A DNA stretch of 64,000 nt from Tatumella ptyseos (GTDB taxonomy: Bacteria; Pseudomonadota; Gammaproteobacteria; Enterobacterales; Enterobacteriaceae): assembly GCF_030552895.1 (NCBI RefSeq), contig NZ_CP130649.1, forward strand, positions 2,728,001 to 2,792,000, given 5' to 3'. The notes beneath the pieces were generated by a model. It was given only the letters and a program-made list of their open reading frames with translations, was not told the origin of the DNA and made no database searches. The position numbers and the translations under genes were made by a program. This document shows positions 37,446-46,101 of the stretch, piece after piece. The first letter of the stretch is position 1, and every line of letters begins with the position of its first letter.

Positions 37446-38198
37446 ATGTTTAAAACCGTAAGAAAAGCCAGCCTTGGACTTGCTCTACTCTCGACGCTCT
37501 TTAGCGCAACAGTGCTCGCCAAAGAGACATTGTCAGTAGGTGTCGATACCGCATTTGTGCCTTTTGAGTTTAAGCAGGGTAATAAATATGTCGGTTTTGA
37601 TGTCGACCTTTGGGATGCTATCGCAAAAAAAATGGGCGTCGATTACCGCTTACAACCGATGGACTTTTCTGGATTAATTCCAGGCTTACAGTCACGTAAC
37701 CTTGATGTGGCGATGGCAGGGATCACGATTACGCCAGTGCGTGCACAAGCGGTTGATTTTAGTGCGCCGTACTACGACGCCGATTTATTAATGGCGGTGA
37801 AAAGCAGTACAACCGGCATTACGAAATTCAGTGACTTAGCAGGTAAAAAAGTCGGCCTTAAACAAGGTACCGCTGCAGCGACTTACATGAAAGCCAATGT
37901 TAAAGCCGACTATGTTGAATTCCCTAACATTGATAACGCTTATCTTGATCTGCAAGCAGGTAATATTGATGCTGTAGTACATGACTCTCCTAATGTCATG
38001 TACTACATCAAAGTCTCCGGTAATGGCAAAATCAAAGCAGCCGGTGAAAGCGACAGTGTATTACCACAACAATATGGCTTCGCCTTACAGAAAAACAGTC
38101 CTTATACCCAACAAGTCAACAAAGCGCTCGCCGCGTTAAAAGCTGACGGTACTTACGCCAAAATTTATAAAAAATGGTTTGATAAAGCGCCGAAGTAG
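37446..38198 (+). CDS. Periplasmic glutamine-type amino acid binding protein (GlnH-like)
   Basis: 250 aa with a signal peptide (LGLALLSTLFSATVLAKE). The mature part closely follows GlnH: VGVDTAFVPFEFKQGNKYVGFDVDLWDAIAKKMGVDY, MDFSGLIPGLQSRNLDVAMAGITIT, PNIDNAYLDLQAGNIDAVVHDSPNVMYYIK and a KIYKKWFDKAPK ending. It binds its ligand in the periplasm and delivers it to the permease encoded downstream. Genomic context (C45 amidase, aminotransferase) suggests this paralogue may carry something other than glutamine. RBS AAGGAAAG before ATG 37446. A strong hairpin follows its stop. Confidence 0.88.
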   Translation: MFKTVRKASLGLALLSTLFSATVLAKETLSVGVDTAFVPFEFKQGNKYVGFDVDLWDAIAKKMGVDYRLQPMDFSGLIPGLQSRNLDVAMAGITITPVRAQAVDFSAPYYDADLLMAVKSSTTGITKFSDLAGKKVGLKQGTAAATYMKANVKADYVEFPNIDNAYLDLQAGNIDAVVHDSPNVMYYIKVSGNGKIKAAGESDSVLPQQYGFALQKNSPYTQQVNKALAALKADGTYAKIYKKWFDKAPK

Positions 38199-38202
38199 TT
38201 TT

Positions 38203-38231
38203 GTTGGCCAGCTTGGCTGGCCAACCTTTTT
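38203..38231 (+). terminator. Intra-operon terminator after the binding-protein gene
   Basis: GTTGGCCAGC pairs with GCTGGCCAAC (10 bp, TTG loop), followed by CTTTTTCGTTTTT. It lies 4 nt after the stop of the binding-protein gene and 24 nt before the permease gene. Partial termination here would give more binding protein than permease, the usual stoichiometry. Confidence 0.85.
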
Positions 38232-38255
38232 CGTTTTTCTCGACGGATAACCTCT

Positions 38256-38912
38256 ATGAATTTCGATTTCACCTATGTGTGGCAAGCAATCCCGATTCTT
38301 TTACAGGGTCTGAAGCTAACACTTTTCATTTCGCTCGTTGGATTATTCGGCGGTTTTATTATTGGATTAATCGCTGGGGTTGCCCGGGCATTGGGGGGGC
38401 GTTTAAGCAAAACGCTCTCGCTAATATTTGTCGAACTTATTCGCGGTACCCCAATTATGGTGCAAGTCATGTTTATCTACTTTGCACTGCCACTATTAAT
38501 TCCCGTCAGAATCGAACCTATTACCGCTGCTGTCGTCACCATTATGATTAATTCTGGTGCTTATATCGCAGAAATTACTCGTGGGGCTATTCTTTCAATT
38601 AATAAGGGCTTTAAAGAAGCCGGTCTAGCGATGGGACTCTCCTCGAGAGCTACCCTTTGGCACATTATTATGCCTCTAGCTCTTCGTCGAATGATCCCGG
38701 CACTCGGTAACCAATGGATTATTAGTATCAAAGATACTTCGCTTTTCATTGTTATTGGTGTGGCTGAGCTCACACGTGAAGGCCAAGAAATTATTGCTGG
38801 AAACTTCCGAGCCTTAGAGGTTTGGACAGCCGTTGCCGCTCTCTATCTTGTGGTCACCCTCTGTTTAAGCTTTTTATTAAAAATCCTAGAGAAAAGGATG
38901 CATATTTTATGA
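38256..38912 (+). CDS. Amino acid ABC transporter permease (GlnP-like, HisMQ family)
   Basis: 218 aa. Membrane protein with about five helices; [27 protein letters not shown] at the N-terminus, [21 protein letters not shown], the EAA loop [49 protein letters not shown] (about residues 105-155). Length and order match GlnP (about 219 aa). It forms the transmembrane channel with the ATPase encoded next. Its stop overlaps the ATPase start (ATGA at 38909). Confidence 0.9.
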   Translation: MNFDFTYVWQAIPILLQGLKLTLFISLVGLFGGFIIGLIAGVARALGGRLSKTLSLIFVELIRGTPIMVQVMFIYFALPLLIPVRIEPITAAVVTIMINSGAYIAEITRGAILSINKGFKEAGLAMGLSSRATLWHIIMPLALRRMIPALGNQWIISIKDTSLFIVIGVAELTREGQEIIAGNFRALEVWTAVAALYLVVTLCLSFLLKILEKRMHIL

Positions 38913-39640
38913 ATATGGTGGAATTTCAAAATGTCTCTAAACACTTTGGTAAAACCGAAGTCCTCCATGACATTAATTTACGCATCGACAGTGGAGAAGT
39001 TGTCGTCATCATTGGTCCCTCTGGGTCAGGAAAATCAACATTATTACGCTGTATAAATAAACTTGAAAATATCAGTTCGGGTAACCTGATCGTCGCCGGT
39101 ATGCATATGACCGATCCGCATCTGAACGAAAGTGATATTCGTCGTGAAGCGGGGATGGTTTTTCAGCAATTTCATCTTTTTCCGCATCTTACGGCATTGG
39201 AAAATGTAATGTTTGGTCCATGCCGCGTTAGAAAGAGCAGTAAAGCGGATGCAAGAAAATTAGGCCTAGAACTCCTCGAACGTGTTGGACTCGCGAGCCG
39301 AGCGAATCATTACCCCTCCGAACTATCGGGAGGTCAGCAGCAACGTGTTGCTATTGCCCGAGCCTTAGCGATCAAACCCAAAATGATGTTATTTGACGAG
39401 CCCACCTCAGCCTTGGACCCTGAATTGCGCCATGAGGTGCTCCAAGTGATGCAATCGCTGGCTGAAGAAGGCATGACAATGGTCATTGTGACGCACGAGA
39501 TTGGTTTTGCGCGTGAAGTGGCTTCAAGACTTATTTTTATTGATGCAGGTACCATTGCAGAAGACGGTACCCCCCAACAATTGCTGACTGAAGGTCAAGG
39601 TTGTGAACGATTACAAACTTTTTTACGCCATGTGTCCTAA
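38909..39640 (+). CDS. Amino acid ABC transporter ATP-binding protein (GlnQ-like)
   Basis: 243 aa. Walker [11 protein letters not shown]-loop [19 protein letters not shown], signature [16 protein letters not shown], Walker [15 protein letters not shown] and switch His in [12 protein letters not shown]. This is the polar amino acid (PAAT) ATPase pattern shared with GlnQ. ATG 38909 overlaps the permease stop by four bases; ATG 38915 is also in frame. A longer reading back to 38822 lies wholly inside the permease gene and is not used. The C45 gene follows after 12 nt. Confidence 0.93.
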   Translation: MNMVEFQNVSKHFGKTEVLHDINLRIDSGEVVVIIGPSGSGKSTLLRCINKLENISSGNLIVAGMHMTDPHLNESDIRREAGMVFQQFHLFPHLTALENVMFGPCRVRKSSKADARKLGLELLERVGLASRANHYPSELSGGQQQRVAIARALAIKPKMMLFDEPTSALDPELRHEVLQVMQSLAEEGMTMVIVTHEIGFAREVASRLIFIDAGTIAEDGTPQQLLTEGQGCERLQTFLRHVS

Positions 39641-39652
39641 GGTTAGACGATA

Positions 39653-40714
39653 ATGAATTTCTTAACTATTACAGGATCGCCTCAGGAAATCGGTACACAA
39701 CTCGGTCGAGCAGGACAGCAAGCTTGGCATCAAGTTTTAGTGCACACGCCTTTATGGCAAAGGGTGATGGAACAACAGAATAGCGCTGAGCTCAACGAGT
39801 TAGCAAGATGCGTAGAACTGACGTTCCCAGATATTTGGCAAGAGTTACAAGGCTTGGCCGTCGGGCTCAACGCTCCCTTTAAACAAGTCTTTGCGTGGAA
39901 TTGCCGAGGAGATTTGTTCAGTTCTACCTCTGACGGCTGTACTTCTCTCGCAGGTTGGACTGAAACAGGTGAATTGATACTTGCTCATAATGAAGATGGC
40001 CTACCTGAACTTTACGACAGTAGTTTTCTGGTTAATGTCATCCCAACCCATGGCGTAGAATTTGTCAGTTTTGCTTATCCTGGTTCGCTTTGTGGTCACA
40101 CCTTTTCGGTGAATCGTTACGGCATCGTCAATATCGTCAATAATATTCGAGCTCACGAAAGACCACAGGGTTTACCACGCCAGATTCTCGCGAGGGCGGC
40201 CCTCAACGTAACATCTCTTGATAACGCTATTGCTGTATTACGCGAATCACCACGCTCTGGAGCCTTCCACCATACGTTAGCGCAAGCCGGTGACCCGCGG
40301 ATCATTAGTCTGGAGGCAACAGGGACTAATTGTAGTGTTGAAGAAGTGGAACGCGTGTTGGGTCATGCTAACCATCTTATTCATCCTGCCCTTAGCAAGA
40401 TTGCTCAGAAGATAACGGATAGCTCCGCCGCTCGACAATCTCGCATTGACCAACAGCTCTCGGAGCAGGACTTCCTCTCTAAGAAGCTGATGCTGACCTT
40501 CCTTTCTGATCAATATGACAAAACGTTGCCTATCTACCGGCAATCGCCGCAGGATCCAGACCAAGAAAATACCCTTGCGACGGCTATTTTCATTCTCTCC
40601 GCTGTGCAGGTGCACTGTGAGGTGTACCGAAAAGACCGTATAAATACGGAGAATCGTTACACTATAAACACGGACATCCACTGTGAAAACGTAGCTCAGG
40701 ATCAGGCGAGCTAA
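39653..40714 (+). CDS. C45 family peptidase/acyltransferase (isopenicillin N acyltransferase-like Ntn hydrolase)
   Basis: 353 aa. The hallmark is the self-processing nucleophile Cys96 in STSDGCTSLAGW, preceded by FAWNCRGDLFS; after cleavage Cys96 becomes the N-terminus of the beta chain. Downstream features are LILAHNEDGLPEL, GHTFSVNRYGIVNIVNNIRAHE and PRQILARAAL, all typical of C45. Known relatives hydrolyse amide bonds of penicillin side chains, beta-alanyl-dopamine or carcinine. No signal peptide, so cytoplasmic. Encoded last in the importer operon, it probably splits an imported N-acyl or amide compound, with the aminotransferase acting next. Its 3' end overlaps convergent miaE by 53 nt. 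Confidence 0.85.
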   Translation: MNFLTITGSPQEIGTQLGRAGQQAWHQVLVHTPLWQRVMEQQNSAELNELARCVELTFPDIWQELQGLAVGLNAPFKQVFAWNCRGDLFSSTSDGCTSLAGWTETGELILAHNEDGLPELYDSSFLVNVIPTHGVEFVSFAYPGSLCGHTFSVNRYGIVNIVNNIRAHERPQGLPRQILARAALNVTSLDNAIAVLRESPRSGAFHHTLAQAGDPRIISLEATGTNCSVEEVERVLGHANHLIHPALSKIAQKITDSSAARQSRIDQQLSEQDFLSKKLMLTFLSDQYDKTLPIYRQSPQDPDQENTLATAIFILSAVQVHCEVYRKDRINTENRYTINTDIHCENVAQDQAS

Positions 40715-41423
40715 TCAGCTGTGCTTCGGCGCGTCCAATAGCCTGTACTCGAGCGGAGATATCAAACTCAGCAATTTGTTGGGCTAAGTGAAGGTAGTCT
40801 TGATAATGACGTGCTTCAGAGCGCAGTAACGAGGTATAAAACTTCGCTAATTCCGGGTCTAAATGGGGAGCCAATGCAGCGAAACGCTCACAAGATCTCG
40901 CTTCAATATAGGCACCACAAATGAGTTTATCCACCAGCGTCATTGGCTCATGAGTGGTCACCTCACGCATTAGTGATTTTGCATAGCGACTGGCCGTCAT
41001 CTTTTTATAGGCGATTCCACGCTGCTGCATTATTTCCCAGACCTGATAAAAGTGATGTAACTCTTCTTTAATCAATAACATCATTTTTTCCACCAGTTCT
41101 CCTGCCCAGGCAAAATCAGTCGTGGTGGTGACAGGGCGACTTAATCCCTTATGCGCACGTATAAAATCAGGATCAGGTATTTCACGGTATACAAACGCTT
41201 CATAAGGCTTAAGCCACTCGAGGATCGCTTCACCACTGGGTTTATCGGCAACATATTTACGAATAAGCCAGGTAGCAGTCAGCGCCGCTTTCAATTCACA
41301 AACCAAATGATCCGTTAGCAGCAGCGGGAGATTCTCCGGCTTTCGCGCTTCATTAATCCAAGCATCGGGGGTCTGGCAGTGGAGGAAGTGTTGGATAGGT
41401 TGCAGTAGAGTTTGGGTGTTCAT
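40662..41423 (-). CDS. miaE: tRNA-(ms2io6A37) hydroxylase MiaE
   Basis: 253 aa. A non-heme diiron monooxygenase that hydroxylates the isopentenyl group of ms2i6A at tRNA position 37 using O2. Ligand-bearing helices are seen as DHLVCELKAALTA, KEELHHFYQVWEIM, YIEARSCERFAAL and LRSEARHYQDYLHLA (Glu and ExxH motifs). MiaE is present in Salmonella and many enterobacteria but absent from E. coli K-12. Start ATG 41423. Its C-terminal end overlaps the C45 gene on the other strand by 53 nt, suggesting the cluster was inserted very close to the miaE stop. Confidence 0.93.
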   Translation of the reverse strand: MNTQTLLQPIQHFLHCQTPDAWINEARKPENLPLLLTDHLVCELKAALTATWLIRKYVADKPSGEAILEWLKPYEAFVYREIPDPDFIRAHKGLSRPVTTTTDFAWAGELVEKMMLLIKEELHHFYQVWEIMQQRGIAYKKMTASRYAKSLMREVTTHEPMTLVDKLICGAYIEARSCERFAALAPHLDPELAKFYTSLLRSEARHYQDYLHLAQQIAEFDISARVQAIGRAEAQLISSPDPELRFHSGCPCL

Positions 41424-41440
41424 AGCATCATGTTAAGAGA

Positions 41441-41469
41441 GAAAAACACAGCAGACTTGGCTGCTGTGT
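41441..41469 (-). terminator. rraB terminator
   Basis: On the minus strand ACACAGCAG/CTGCTGTGT (9 bp, 6-nt loop) is followed by UUUUUC. It lies 8 nt after the rraB stop and before miaE. Confidence 0.8.
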
Positions 41470-41477
41470 ATGAGATA

Positions 41478-41891
41478 TTAATGACGAACACCGTTATCGT
41501 CTTCATCGATATCGTCATCTTCGTCGTCTTGCGCATCCGGATCTTCGAAGTAAGTGCCCCACCCGTCATAATCAACATTATGCTTACCAGCGATAGCGAC
41601 CAATTGTACGACTTGCGCATCGATCAGTTCAGGATTGAGGGCGGATTCGCTAATAATGTCTACGCACATCACGGTGGTACCGTCTTCAAGTTCTAACTCT
41701 TCCGGCTCAGTCACTTCATAACCCGCTTTGAAGGCATCGACGGCCGCTTTTTCAAGTGCATCAAAGCTATCGCAAGAAAAATGATGTTCAATGGTGTAAA
41801 GCGCATCTGGATCGCTGCCGTCTTCCAGTAACTCTTCGATAATTGCTAACGTCTCTTCACGTTGCTCGGCTAATAATTCTTCACTGGACAT
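41478..41891 (-). CDS. rraB: Regulator of RNase E activity B
   Basis: 137 aa acidic protein. [60 protein letters not shown] and [14 protein letters not shown] are the conserved RraB stretches; the C-terminus is a polyacidic Asp/Glu tail. RraB binds RNase E and inhibits decay of a subset of mRNAs. ATG 41891 has AGAGG at good spacing; a frame extending to 41912 is not supported. Upstream and divergent lies argF. Confidence 0.93.
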   Translation of the reverse strand: MSSEELLAEQREETLAIIEELLEDGSDPDALYTIEHHFSCDSFDALEKAAVDAFKAGYEVTEPEELELEDGTTVMCVDIISESALNPELIDAQVVQLVAIAGKHNVDYDGWGTYFEDPDAQDDEDDDIDEDDNGVRH

Positions 41892-41994
41892 ACAAAACCT
41901 CTTTCGCTTCACACTGGAATAATACGGCTATTTTCCCACACACCGCGCGTCGGCACTACTCCCTAAACCAATAATCATCGAAATAAGTTGAAAG

Positions 41995-42029
41995 TGAATT
42001 CTTAGTCATATAAATTGAATATCAATTCA
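41995..42029. promoter_or_regulatory. Tandem ARG boxes (ArgR operator) of argF
   Basis: TGAATTCTTAGTCA (41995-42008, one core mismatch) and TGAATATCAATTCA (42016-42029, perfect) are spaced 21 bp start to start, the exact geometry of paired 18-bp ARG boxes 3 bp apart. A plausible promoter (TTGAAA at 41988, TATAAA at 42009, short spacer) overlaps them, so ArgR with arginine should block it. The argF ATG is at 42047. Confidence 0.9.
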
Positions 42030-42046
42030 ATATTAGGGAGTTCGTC

Positions 42047-43057
42047 ATGTCTTCACTGTACCAGCGGTCGATTCTACGATTACTCGATTGTTCCCAGCAA
42101 GAGTTAACCCATCTTCTCACCCTTGCCGCCGACTTAAAACGTGCAAAAAAACTGGGAACCGAGCAGCGTTATCTTGAAGGTAAAAATATCGCGCTGATAT
42201 TCGAAAAAGACTCGACGCGTACTCGCTGCTCTTTTGAAGTCGCTGCCTATGATCAAGGTGCTGGCGTAACCTATTTAGGGGCAAGCGGCAGCCAAATTGG
42301 ACATAAAGAATCTATTAAAGATTCGGCACGAGTGCTGGGCAGAATGTATGACGGTATTCAGTATCGTGGCTATGGTCAATCTATCGTGGAAACCTTGGCG
42401 AACTATGCACAAGTCCCAGTCTGGAACGGCTTAACCACCGAGTTTCACCCAACACAGTTGTTAGCAGATTTACTTACCATGCAGGAACATCTGCCTGATA
42501 CACCGTGGACTAAGATTAAACTGGCTTATCTCGGCGATGCGCAAAACAACATGGGTAATACCTTATTGGAAGCCGCAGCCCTGACAGGGTTACAATTAGT
42601 GATGGTTGCCCCGCAAGCCTGCTGGCCGGCAGCCGAATTAGTTGCGGAGTGTCAAACTCTGGCTGCACAACACGGCGGCTCAATCACCTTAACGGAGAAT
42701 GTGCAGGAAGGGGTTCACGGGGCTGACTTCCTCTATACCGATGTCTGGGTGTCGATGGGCGAACCGAAAGAAGTGTGGGAAGAGCGTATTGCGTTATTAC
42801 GCGATTACCAAGTTAATCAACAGGTGGTCACCGCAACAGGAAATCCGCAGGTCAAGTTCCTACACTGCCTCCCCGCCTTCCATGATACCGAGACCGTTGT
42901 AGGCAAACACATTGCAGAACAGTACGATCTACCACAAGGTATCGAAGTCACGGATGAGGTTTTTGAATCAGCACACAGTATCGTTTTCGATCAAGCGGAA
43001 AACCGTATGCACAGTATCAAAGCATTAATGGTGGCAACCTTAAGCGATCAAGTCTAA
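42047..43057 (+). CDS. argF: Ornithine carbamoyltransferase
   Basis: 336 aa. Joins carbamoyl phosphate and ornithine to citrulline in arginine synthesis. Carbamoyl-phosphate loop [13 protein letters not shown] (about 56), [12 protein letters not shown] (about 133), DVWVSMGEP and the ornithine/catalytic [10 protein letters not shown] (Cys, about 273). Start ATG 42047 with TAGGGAG. In gene order and sequence it corresponds to E. coli argI. The next operon downstream encodes the other carbamoyl phosphate consumer, aspartate carbamoyltransferase, in the same direction. Confidence 0.96.
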   Translation: MSSLYQRSILRLLDCSQQELTHLLTLAADLKRAKKLGTEQRYLEGKNIALIFEKDSTRTRCSFEVAAYDQGAGVTYLGASGSQIGHKESIKDSARVLGRMYDGIQYRGYGQSIVETLANYAQVPVWNGLTTEFHPTQLLADLLTMQEHLPDTPWTKIKLAYLGDAQNNMGNTLLEAAALTGLQLVMVAPQACWPAAELVAECQTLAAQHGGSITLTENVQEGVHGADFLYTDVWVSMGEPKEVWEERIALLRDYQVNQQVVTATGNPQVKFLHCLPAFHDTETVVGKHIAEQYDLPQGIEVTDEVFESAHSIVFDQAENRMHSIKALMVATLSDQV

Positions 43058-43283
43058 TGGCCTACCCTGAGTGAGAATGGCCGATTTACGCTGCTGTTCT
43101 TACTCACCTTCTCCTCTACGCTATTCACGGGTGAACACGTTTACAACGATTACTTTTTCTCGATCTCGTTAACGGTAGGGGCGGCAGCGACTTAATGATG
43201 GTTAGCGGTATGGGACCGGTCTTAAGAAGACAATATGAAAGAAAAATTGAAGATAAGCTATTTTCCAAGCTTAGCTCCCTGCG

Positions 43284-43289
43284 TATAAT
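43284..43289 (+). promoter_or_regulatory. pyrBI promoter -10 element
   Basis: TATAAT with a following CCGAGTATTCC closely parallels the E. coli pyrBI promoter. The -35 position (around 43261, TTTTCC) is poor. Start of transcription would fall near 43296, about 23 nt before the pyrL ATG. The T-run used for UTP-dependent reiterative initiation in E. coli is reduced here. Confidence 0.55.
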
Positions 43290-43318
43290 ACCGAGTATTC
43301 CGCTTAGAGAACTTTGTT

Positions 43319-43456
43319 ATGCTAACGACGATTCGAACCCATCACATGCTAAACCTGCCAGTTGGCGGGAAGACATGTCATGGTTTTCTAAGCCCCATTA
43401 TTCAGAAGAAAAGCTCCTTTAATAGGGGCTTTTTTTTTGCCATTAATATCAGTTGA
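43319..43456 (+). CDS. pyrL: pyrBI operon leader peptide
   Basis: A 45-codon frame from ATG 43319 to TGA 43454-43456. It resembles the 44-aa E. coli PyrL in length, in the FLSPII-like middle and in the SFNRGFFF segment, which is the translation of the terminator hairpin itself. AGAGA precedes the ATG. Ribosomes following closely behind RNA polymerase when UTP is low would cover the terminator and allow read-through into pyrB. The stop codon is 11 nt before the pyrB start. The peptide has no known function beyond this. Confidence 0.8.
   Translation: MLTTIRTHHMLNLPVGGKTCHGFLSPIIQKKSSFNRGFFFAINIS
43409..43438 (+). terminator. pyrBI attenuator
   Basis: AAAGCTCC (43410-43417) pairs with GGGGCTTT (43425-43432) with one G-U pair, followed by a T-run. 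An upstream AAGCCCC at 43390-43396 could pair alternatively with GGGGCTT at 43425-43431. It lies inside pyrL and about 30 nt before pyrB, the classic UTP-sensitive arrangement. Confidence 0.85.
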
Positions 43457-43467
43457 GGATCTCTTCC

Positions 43468-44412
43468 GTGGCAAATCCCTTATATGGAAAACATATCGTT
43501 TCAATCAATGACTTCAGCCGTAACGAATTGGAGCTAGTTTTAGACACAGCAGCCGATTTAAAAGCCAATCCTCAGCCTGAGCAATTGAAGCATAAAGTGA
43601 TTGGAAGCTGTTTTTTTGAAGCCTCAACCCGTACACGGCTCTCTTTTGAGACAGCCATCCAGCGGTTAGGCGCTTCAGCTGTAGGCTTTGCCGATGGCGG
43701 GAATACCTCTTTAGGTAAGAAAGGTGAGACACTTGCCGACACCATCTCGGTAATAAGTCAGTATGTGGATGCTATCGTTATGCGTCATCCACAGGAGGGC
43801 GCTGCACGGCTTGCGACCGAGTTTTCAGGCAATATCCCCATCTTAAATGCCGGTGATGGCGCTAACCAGCACCCGACACAGACACTATTAGATCTTTTTA
43901 CCATTCAAGAGACCCAGCAGAGCCTTGATAATCTGCATATTGCAATGGTAGGCGATTTAAAATATGGCCGAACCGTCCACTCTTTGGCGCAAGCCTTATC
44001 GAAGTTTTCAGGTAATCACTTTTACTTTATCTCCCCTAGTGCCCTCGCTATGCCGACGTATATCACTGATATGTTGGAAGAAAGTGGTTGCCCCTGGTCA
44101 CAGCATGACAGCATCGAAGAAATTATTCCTAAAGTGGATATTCTTTACATGACACGAGTTCAGAAAGAACGTTTAGATCCTTCGGAATACGCTAATGTGA
44201 AAGCACAATTCATTTTACGAGCTTCACATCTCACCGCCGCAAAACCGAATATGAAAGTACTTCACCCGCTTCCCCGTGTGGATGAAATCGCGACAGATGT
44301 CGATGAAACCCCCCATGCATGGTACTTCCAACAAGCAGGAAATGGGATTTATGCTCGGCAAGCACTATTGTCTTTGGTCTTAAATAAAACGCTGACAGGA
44401 GAGGTATCATGA
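43468..44412 (+). CDS. pyrB: Aspartate carbamoyltransferase catalytic subunit
   Basis: 314 aa. Makes N-carbamoyl-L-aspartate, the first committed step of pyrimidine synthesis. [21 protein letters not shown] (carbamoyl phosphate loop, about 50), the mobile-loop [16 protein letters not shown] with catalytic Lys, [24 protein letters not shown] and [15 protein letters not shown] are all present. Start is GTG 43468 giving MANPLYGKH; it has GAGGA at 8 nt. A TTG at 43453 is in frame but overlaps pyrL. The stop overlaps pyrI by four bases (ATGA). Confidence 0.97.
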   Translation: MANPLYGKHIVSINDFSRNELELVLDTAADLKANPQPEQLKHKVIGSCFFEASTRTRLSFETAIQRLGASAVGFADGGNTSLGKKGETLADTISVISQYVDAIVMRHPQEGAARLATEFSGNIPILNAGDGANQHPTQTLLDLFTIQETQQSLDNLHIAMVGDLKYGRTVHSLAQALSKFSGNHFYFISPSALAMPTYITDMLEESGCPWSQHDSIEEIIPKVDILYMTRVQKERLDPSEYANVKAQFILRASHLTAAKPNMKVLHPLPRVDEIATDVDETPHAWYFQQAGNGIYARQALLSLVLNKTLTGEVS

Positions 44413-44870
44413 ATCAGGATAAATTACAGGTTGAAGCAATTAATAACGGGTGTGTGATCGACCATATTCCTGCTCGGCTTGGCTTTCGCCTGCTAACCTT
44501 ATTTCGGCTTACTGAAACCGATCAGCGAGTCACCATTGGTCTAAATCTACCTTCTGGCGAAGGCCGTATTAAAGATCTGATCAAGATTGAAAACACCTTC
44601 CTCACCGCAGATCAAATTAACCAATTAGCGATCTACGCCCCTAATGCCACGATCAACAATATTGAGAATTTTAAAGTCGTAGCTAAGTTACGTCCCTCTT
44701 TGCCGGATGAAATTCGCACCGTGTTGGTCTGTCCTAATGCTAACTGTATTAGCCATAATGAACCGGTGAATTCACGTTTTGCTGTTAAGACGCGACGCAA
44801 TGACCTGTATCTACGCTGTCATTATTGCGAAAAAGAATTTTCCCGTCAGGCGGTCATTGGACACTGGTAA
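44409..44870 (+). CDS. pyrI: Aspartate carbamoyltransferase regulatory subunit
   Basis: 153 aa. The N-terminal allosteric domain ([24 protein letters not shown], with nucleotide-contacting residues) binds CTP, UTP or ATP; the C-terminal zinc domain has four Cys in [10 protein letters not shown] and CHYCEKEF. It binds PyrB trimers to form the c6r6 holoenzyme. Coupled to pyrB through the ATGA overlap. Confidence 0.97.
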   Translation: MNQDKLQVEAINNGCVIDHIPARLGFRLLTLFRLTETDQRVTIGLNLPSGEGRIKDLIKIENTFLTADQINQLAIYAPNATINNIENFKVVAKLRPSLPDEIRTVLVCPNANCISHNEPVNSRFAVKTRRNDLYLRCHYCEKEFSRQAVIGHW

Positions 44871-44930
44871 TCAACAGCCTGCTCCCTATAATGAGACTTC
44901 CGCTATCCGTTATCGTCATGAGGAAAAAGT

Positions 44931-45317
44931 ATGTCACGTGAAATTAATACCCAAGATGCACCTGCTGCAATTGGCCCTTATGTGCAAGCAGTGGATCTAG
45001 GTCAGCTTGTTCTGACATCAGGTCAAATTCCAGTTGATCCTAAAACGGGTGAGGTTCCTGCTGAAATTGCAGCACAGACTCGCCAATCGTTGGATAACGT
45101 TAAAGCGATTATCGAACAAGCAGGATTGAGCGTAAAAAATATCGTTAAGACAACTGTATTCGTTAAAGACCTCAACGACTTTGCGACCATTAATGCAGCT
45201 TACGAGCAATTTTTCACTGAACACGAGGCACCTTTCCCTGCCCGTTCTTGTGTAGAAGTTGCCCGTTTACCTAAAGATGTCGGTATCGAAATCGAAGCTA
45301 TCGCATTACGTAATTAA
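44931..45317 (+). CDS. ridA: Enamine/imine deaminase RidA
   Basis: 128 aa. Hydrolyses reactive 2-aminoacrylate and related enamines released by PLP enzymes, protecting other PLP enzymes. Motifs: REINTQDAPAAIGPYVQAVDLGQLVLTSGQIPVDPKTG, the catalytic Arg in PARSCVEVARLPKDVGIEIEAIA. RBS GAGGAAA before ATG 44931. It follows pyrI as in E. coli. The next gene, yhbP, converges and belongs to another chromosomal neighbourhood in E. coli. Confidence 0.96.
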   Translation: MSREINTQDAPAAIGPYVQAVDLGQLVLTSGQIPVDPKTGEVPAEIAAQTRQSLDNVKAIIEQAGLSVKNIVKTTVFVKDLNDFATINAAYEQFFTEHEAPFPARSCVEVARLPKDVGIEIEAIALRN

Positions 45318-45339
45318 TGAAATCTGGGCGGAGGTAATG

Positions 45340-45765
45340 TTAAGGCCTCTGCCACAGCAGTTTTGTGCCAAACCCTAACTGGTTATCTGTCATTTTTAAC
45401 CGATTAATCCGTAACTGCCATAGCGGCGCCGATTTCGTTTTGGCAATGGGAAAACGTTGTTGATACGCCTCGAGTCCCCGTTGGCCCAGTTCCCCTTCAG
45501 CAAGAGTGATAACACCTTGGAACTGAACGCCTTGTAGCTGGGAGACCGACTCGGTTTGTGCGCTTACTGTACCGACTACCGACGGGGAAGCGACCATTAA
45601 ACGGCCATGCTGGGTACTCGGTTCAGTCATTAGCCAAAAACTGACCGTTTCGTTATCTAATGCATAGAAGCAGTTAGCCGCCCAACACTCATCGCCATGT
45701 TGCGTGCATAGCGTCAGCACATGCTGGCCAGCTAAGTAATTTAGGCAGTGAGCTAATTCATCCAC
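45340..45765 (-). CDS. yhbP: UPF0306 family protein YhbP
   Basis: 141 aa flavin-reductase-like split-barrel protein of unknown role. [58 protein letters not shown] and the C-terminal [16 protein letters not shown] match YhbP. The start is taken as GTG 45765, with AGGAG at good spacing and an N-terminus like E. coli YhbP; longer readings to 45786 or 45915 invade the divergent yhbQ. The 15-nt gap to yhbQ is very short for divergent genes, so the promoters must overlap the coding regions. Confidence 0.85.
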   Translation of the reverse strand: MDELAHCLNYLAGQHVLTLCTQHGDECWAANCFYALDNETVSFWLMTEPSTQHGRLMVASPSVVGTVSAQTESVSQLQGVQFQGVITLAEGELGQRGLEAYQQRFPIAKTKSAPLWQLRINRLKMTDNQLGFGTKLLWQRP

Positions 45766-45780
45766 AAGGATCTCCTGACA

Positions 45781-46101
45781 ATGCATGCAGACAGGGCCGT
45801 AAAACAGGCCAACTGCCAGTGGTATTTGTATCTGATTCAAACCGCGAAAGGGACACTCTATACCGGTATTACTACCGATGTGACTCGCCGCTTGACCGAG
45901 CACAGCAGTGGTCACGGTGCAAAAGCGTTACGCGGCCGGGGCCCGCTAACGGTTGTCTATCAAAGCCCGGCTGGCGATCGTGCAAGCGCACTACGTCTTG
46001 AATACCGAGTGAAGCAACTCAGTCGCTTAAAAAAATTGGTGATTGTAAGGCAGCAGCCGTCCGATATTAATGATTGGTTGATTCAGTCAGCTCAACACTA
46101 G
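45781..46101 (+). CDS. yhbQ: GIY-YIG domain protein YhbQ
   Basis: 106 aa, single GIY-YIG nuclease-like domain: [43 protein letters not shown] with YLY and YTG in place of GIY/YIG, the Arg in VTRRL, and [14 protein letters not shown]. Reported for E. coli YhbQ is DNA cleavage activity, but its cellular function is uncertain. Its end overlaps convergent yhbS by 35 nt. Confidence 0.88.
   Translation: MHADRAVKQANCQWYLYLIQTAKGTLYTGITTDVTRRLTEHSSGHGAKALRGRGPLTVVYQSPAGDRASALRLEYRVKQLSRLKKLVIVRQQPSDINDWLIQSAQH

Noticed and set aside
43195..43422. 75-codon frame ending inside the pyr attenuator, first considered as the leader peptide
   Set aside because: It starts before the likely promoter, and the alternative frame from 43319 matches PyrL in length, position and the translated terminator segment.
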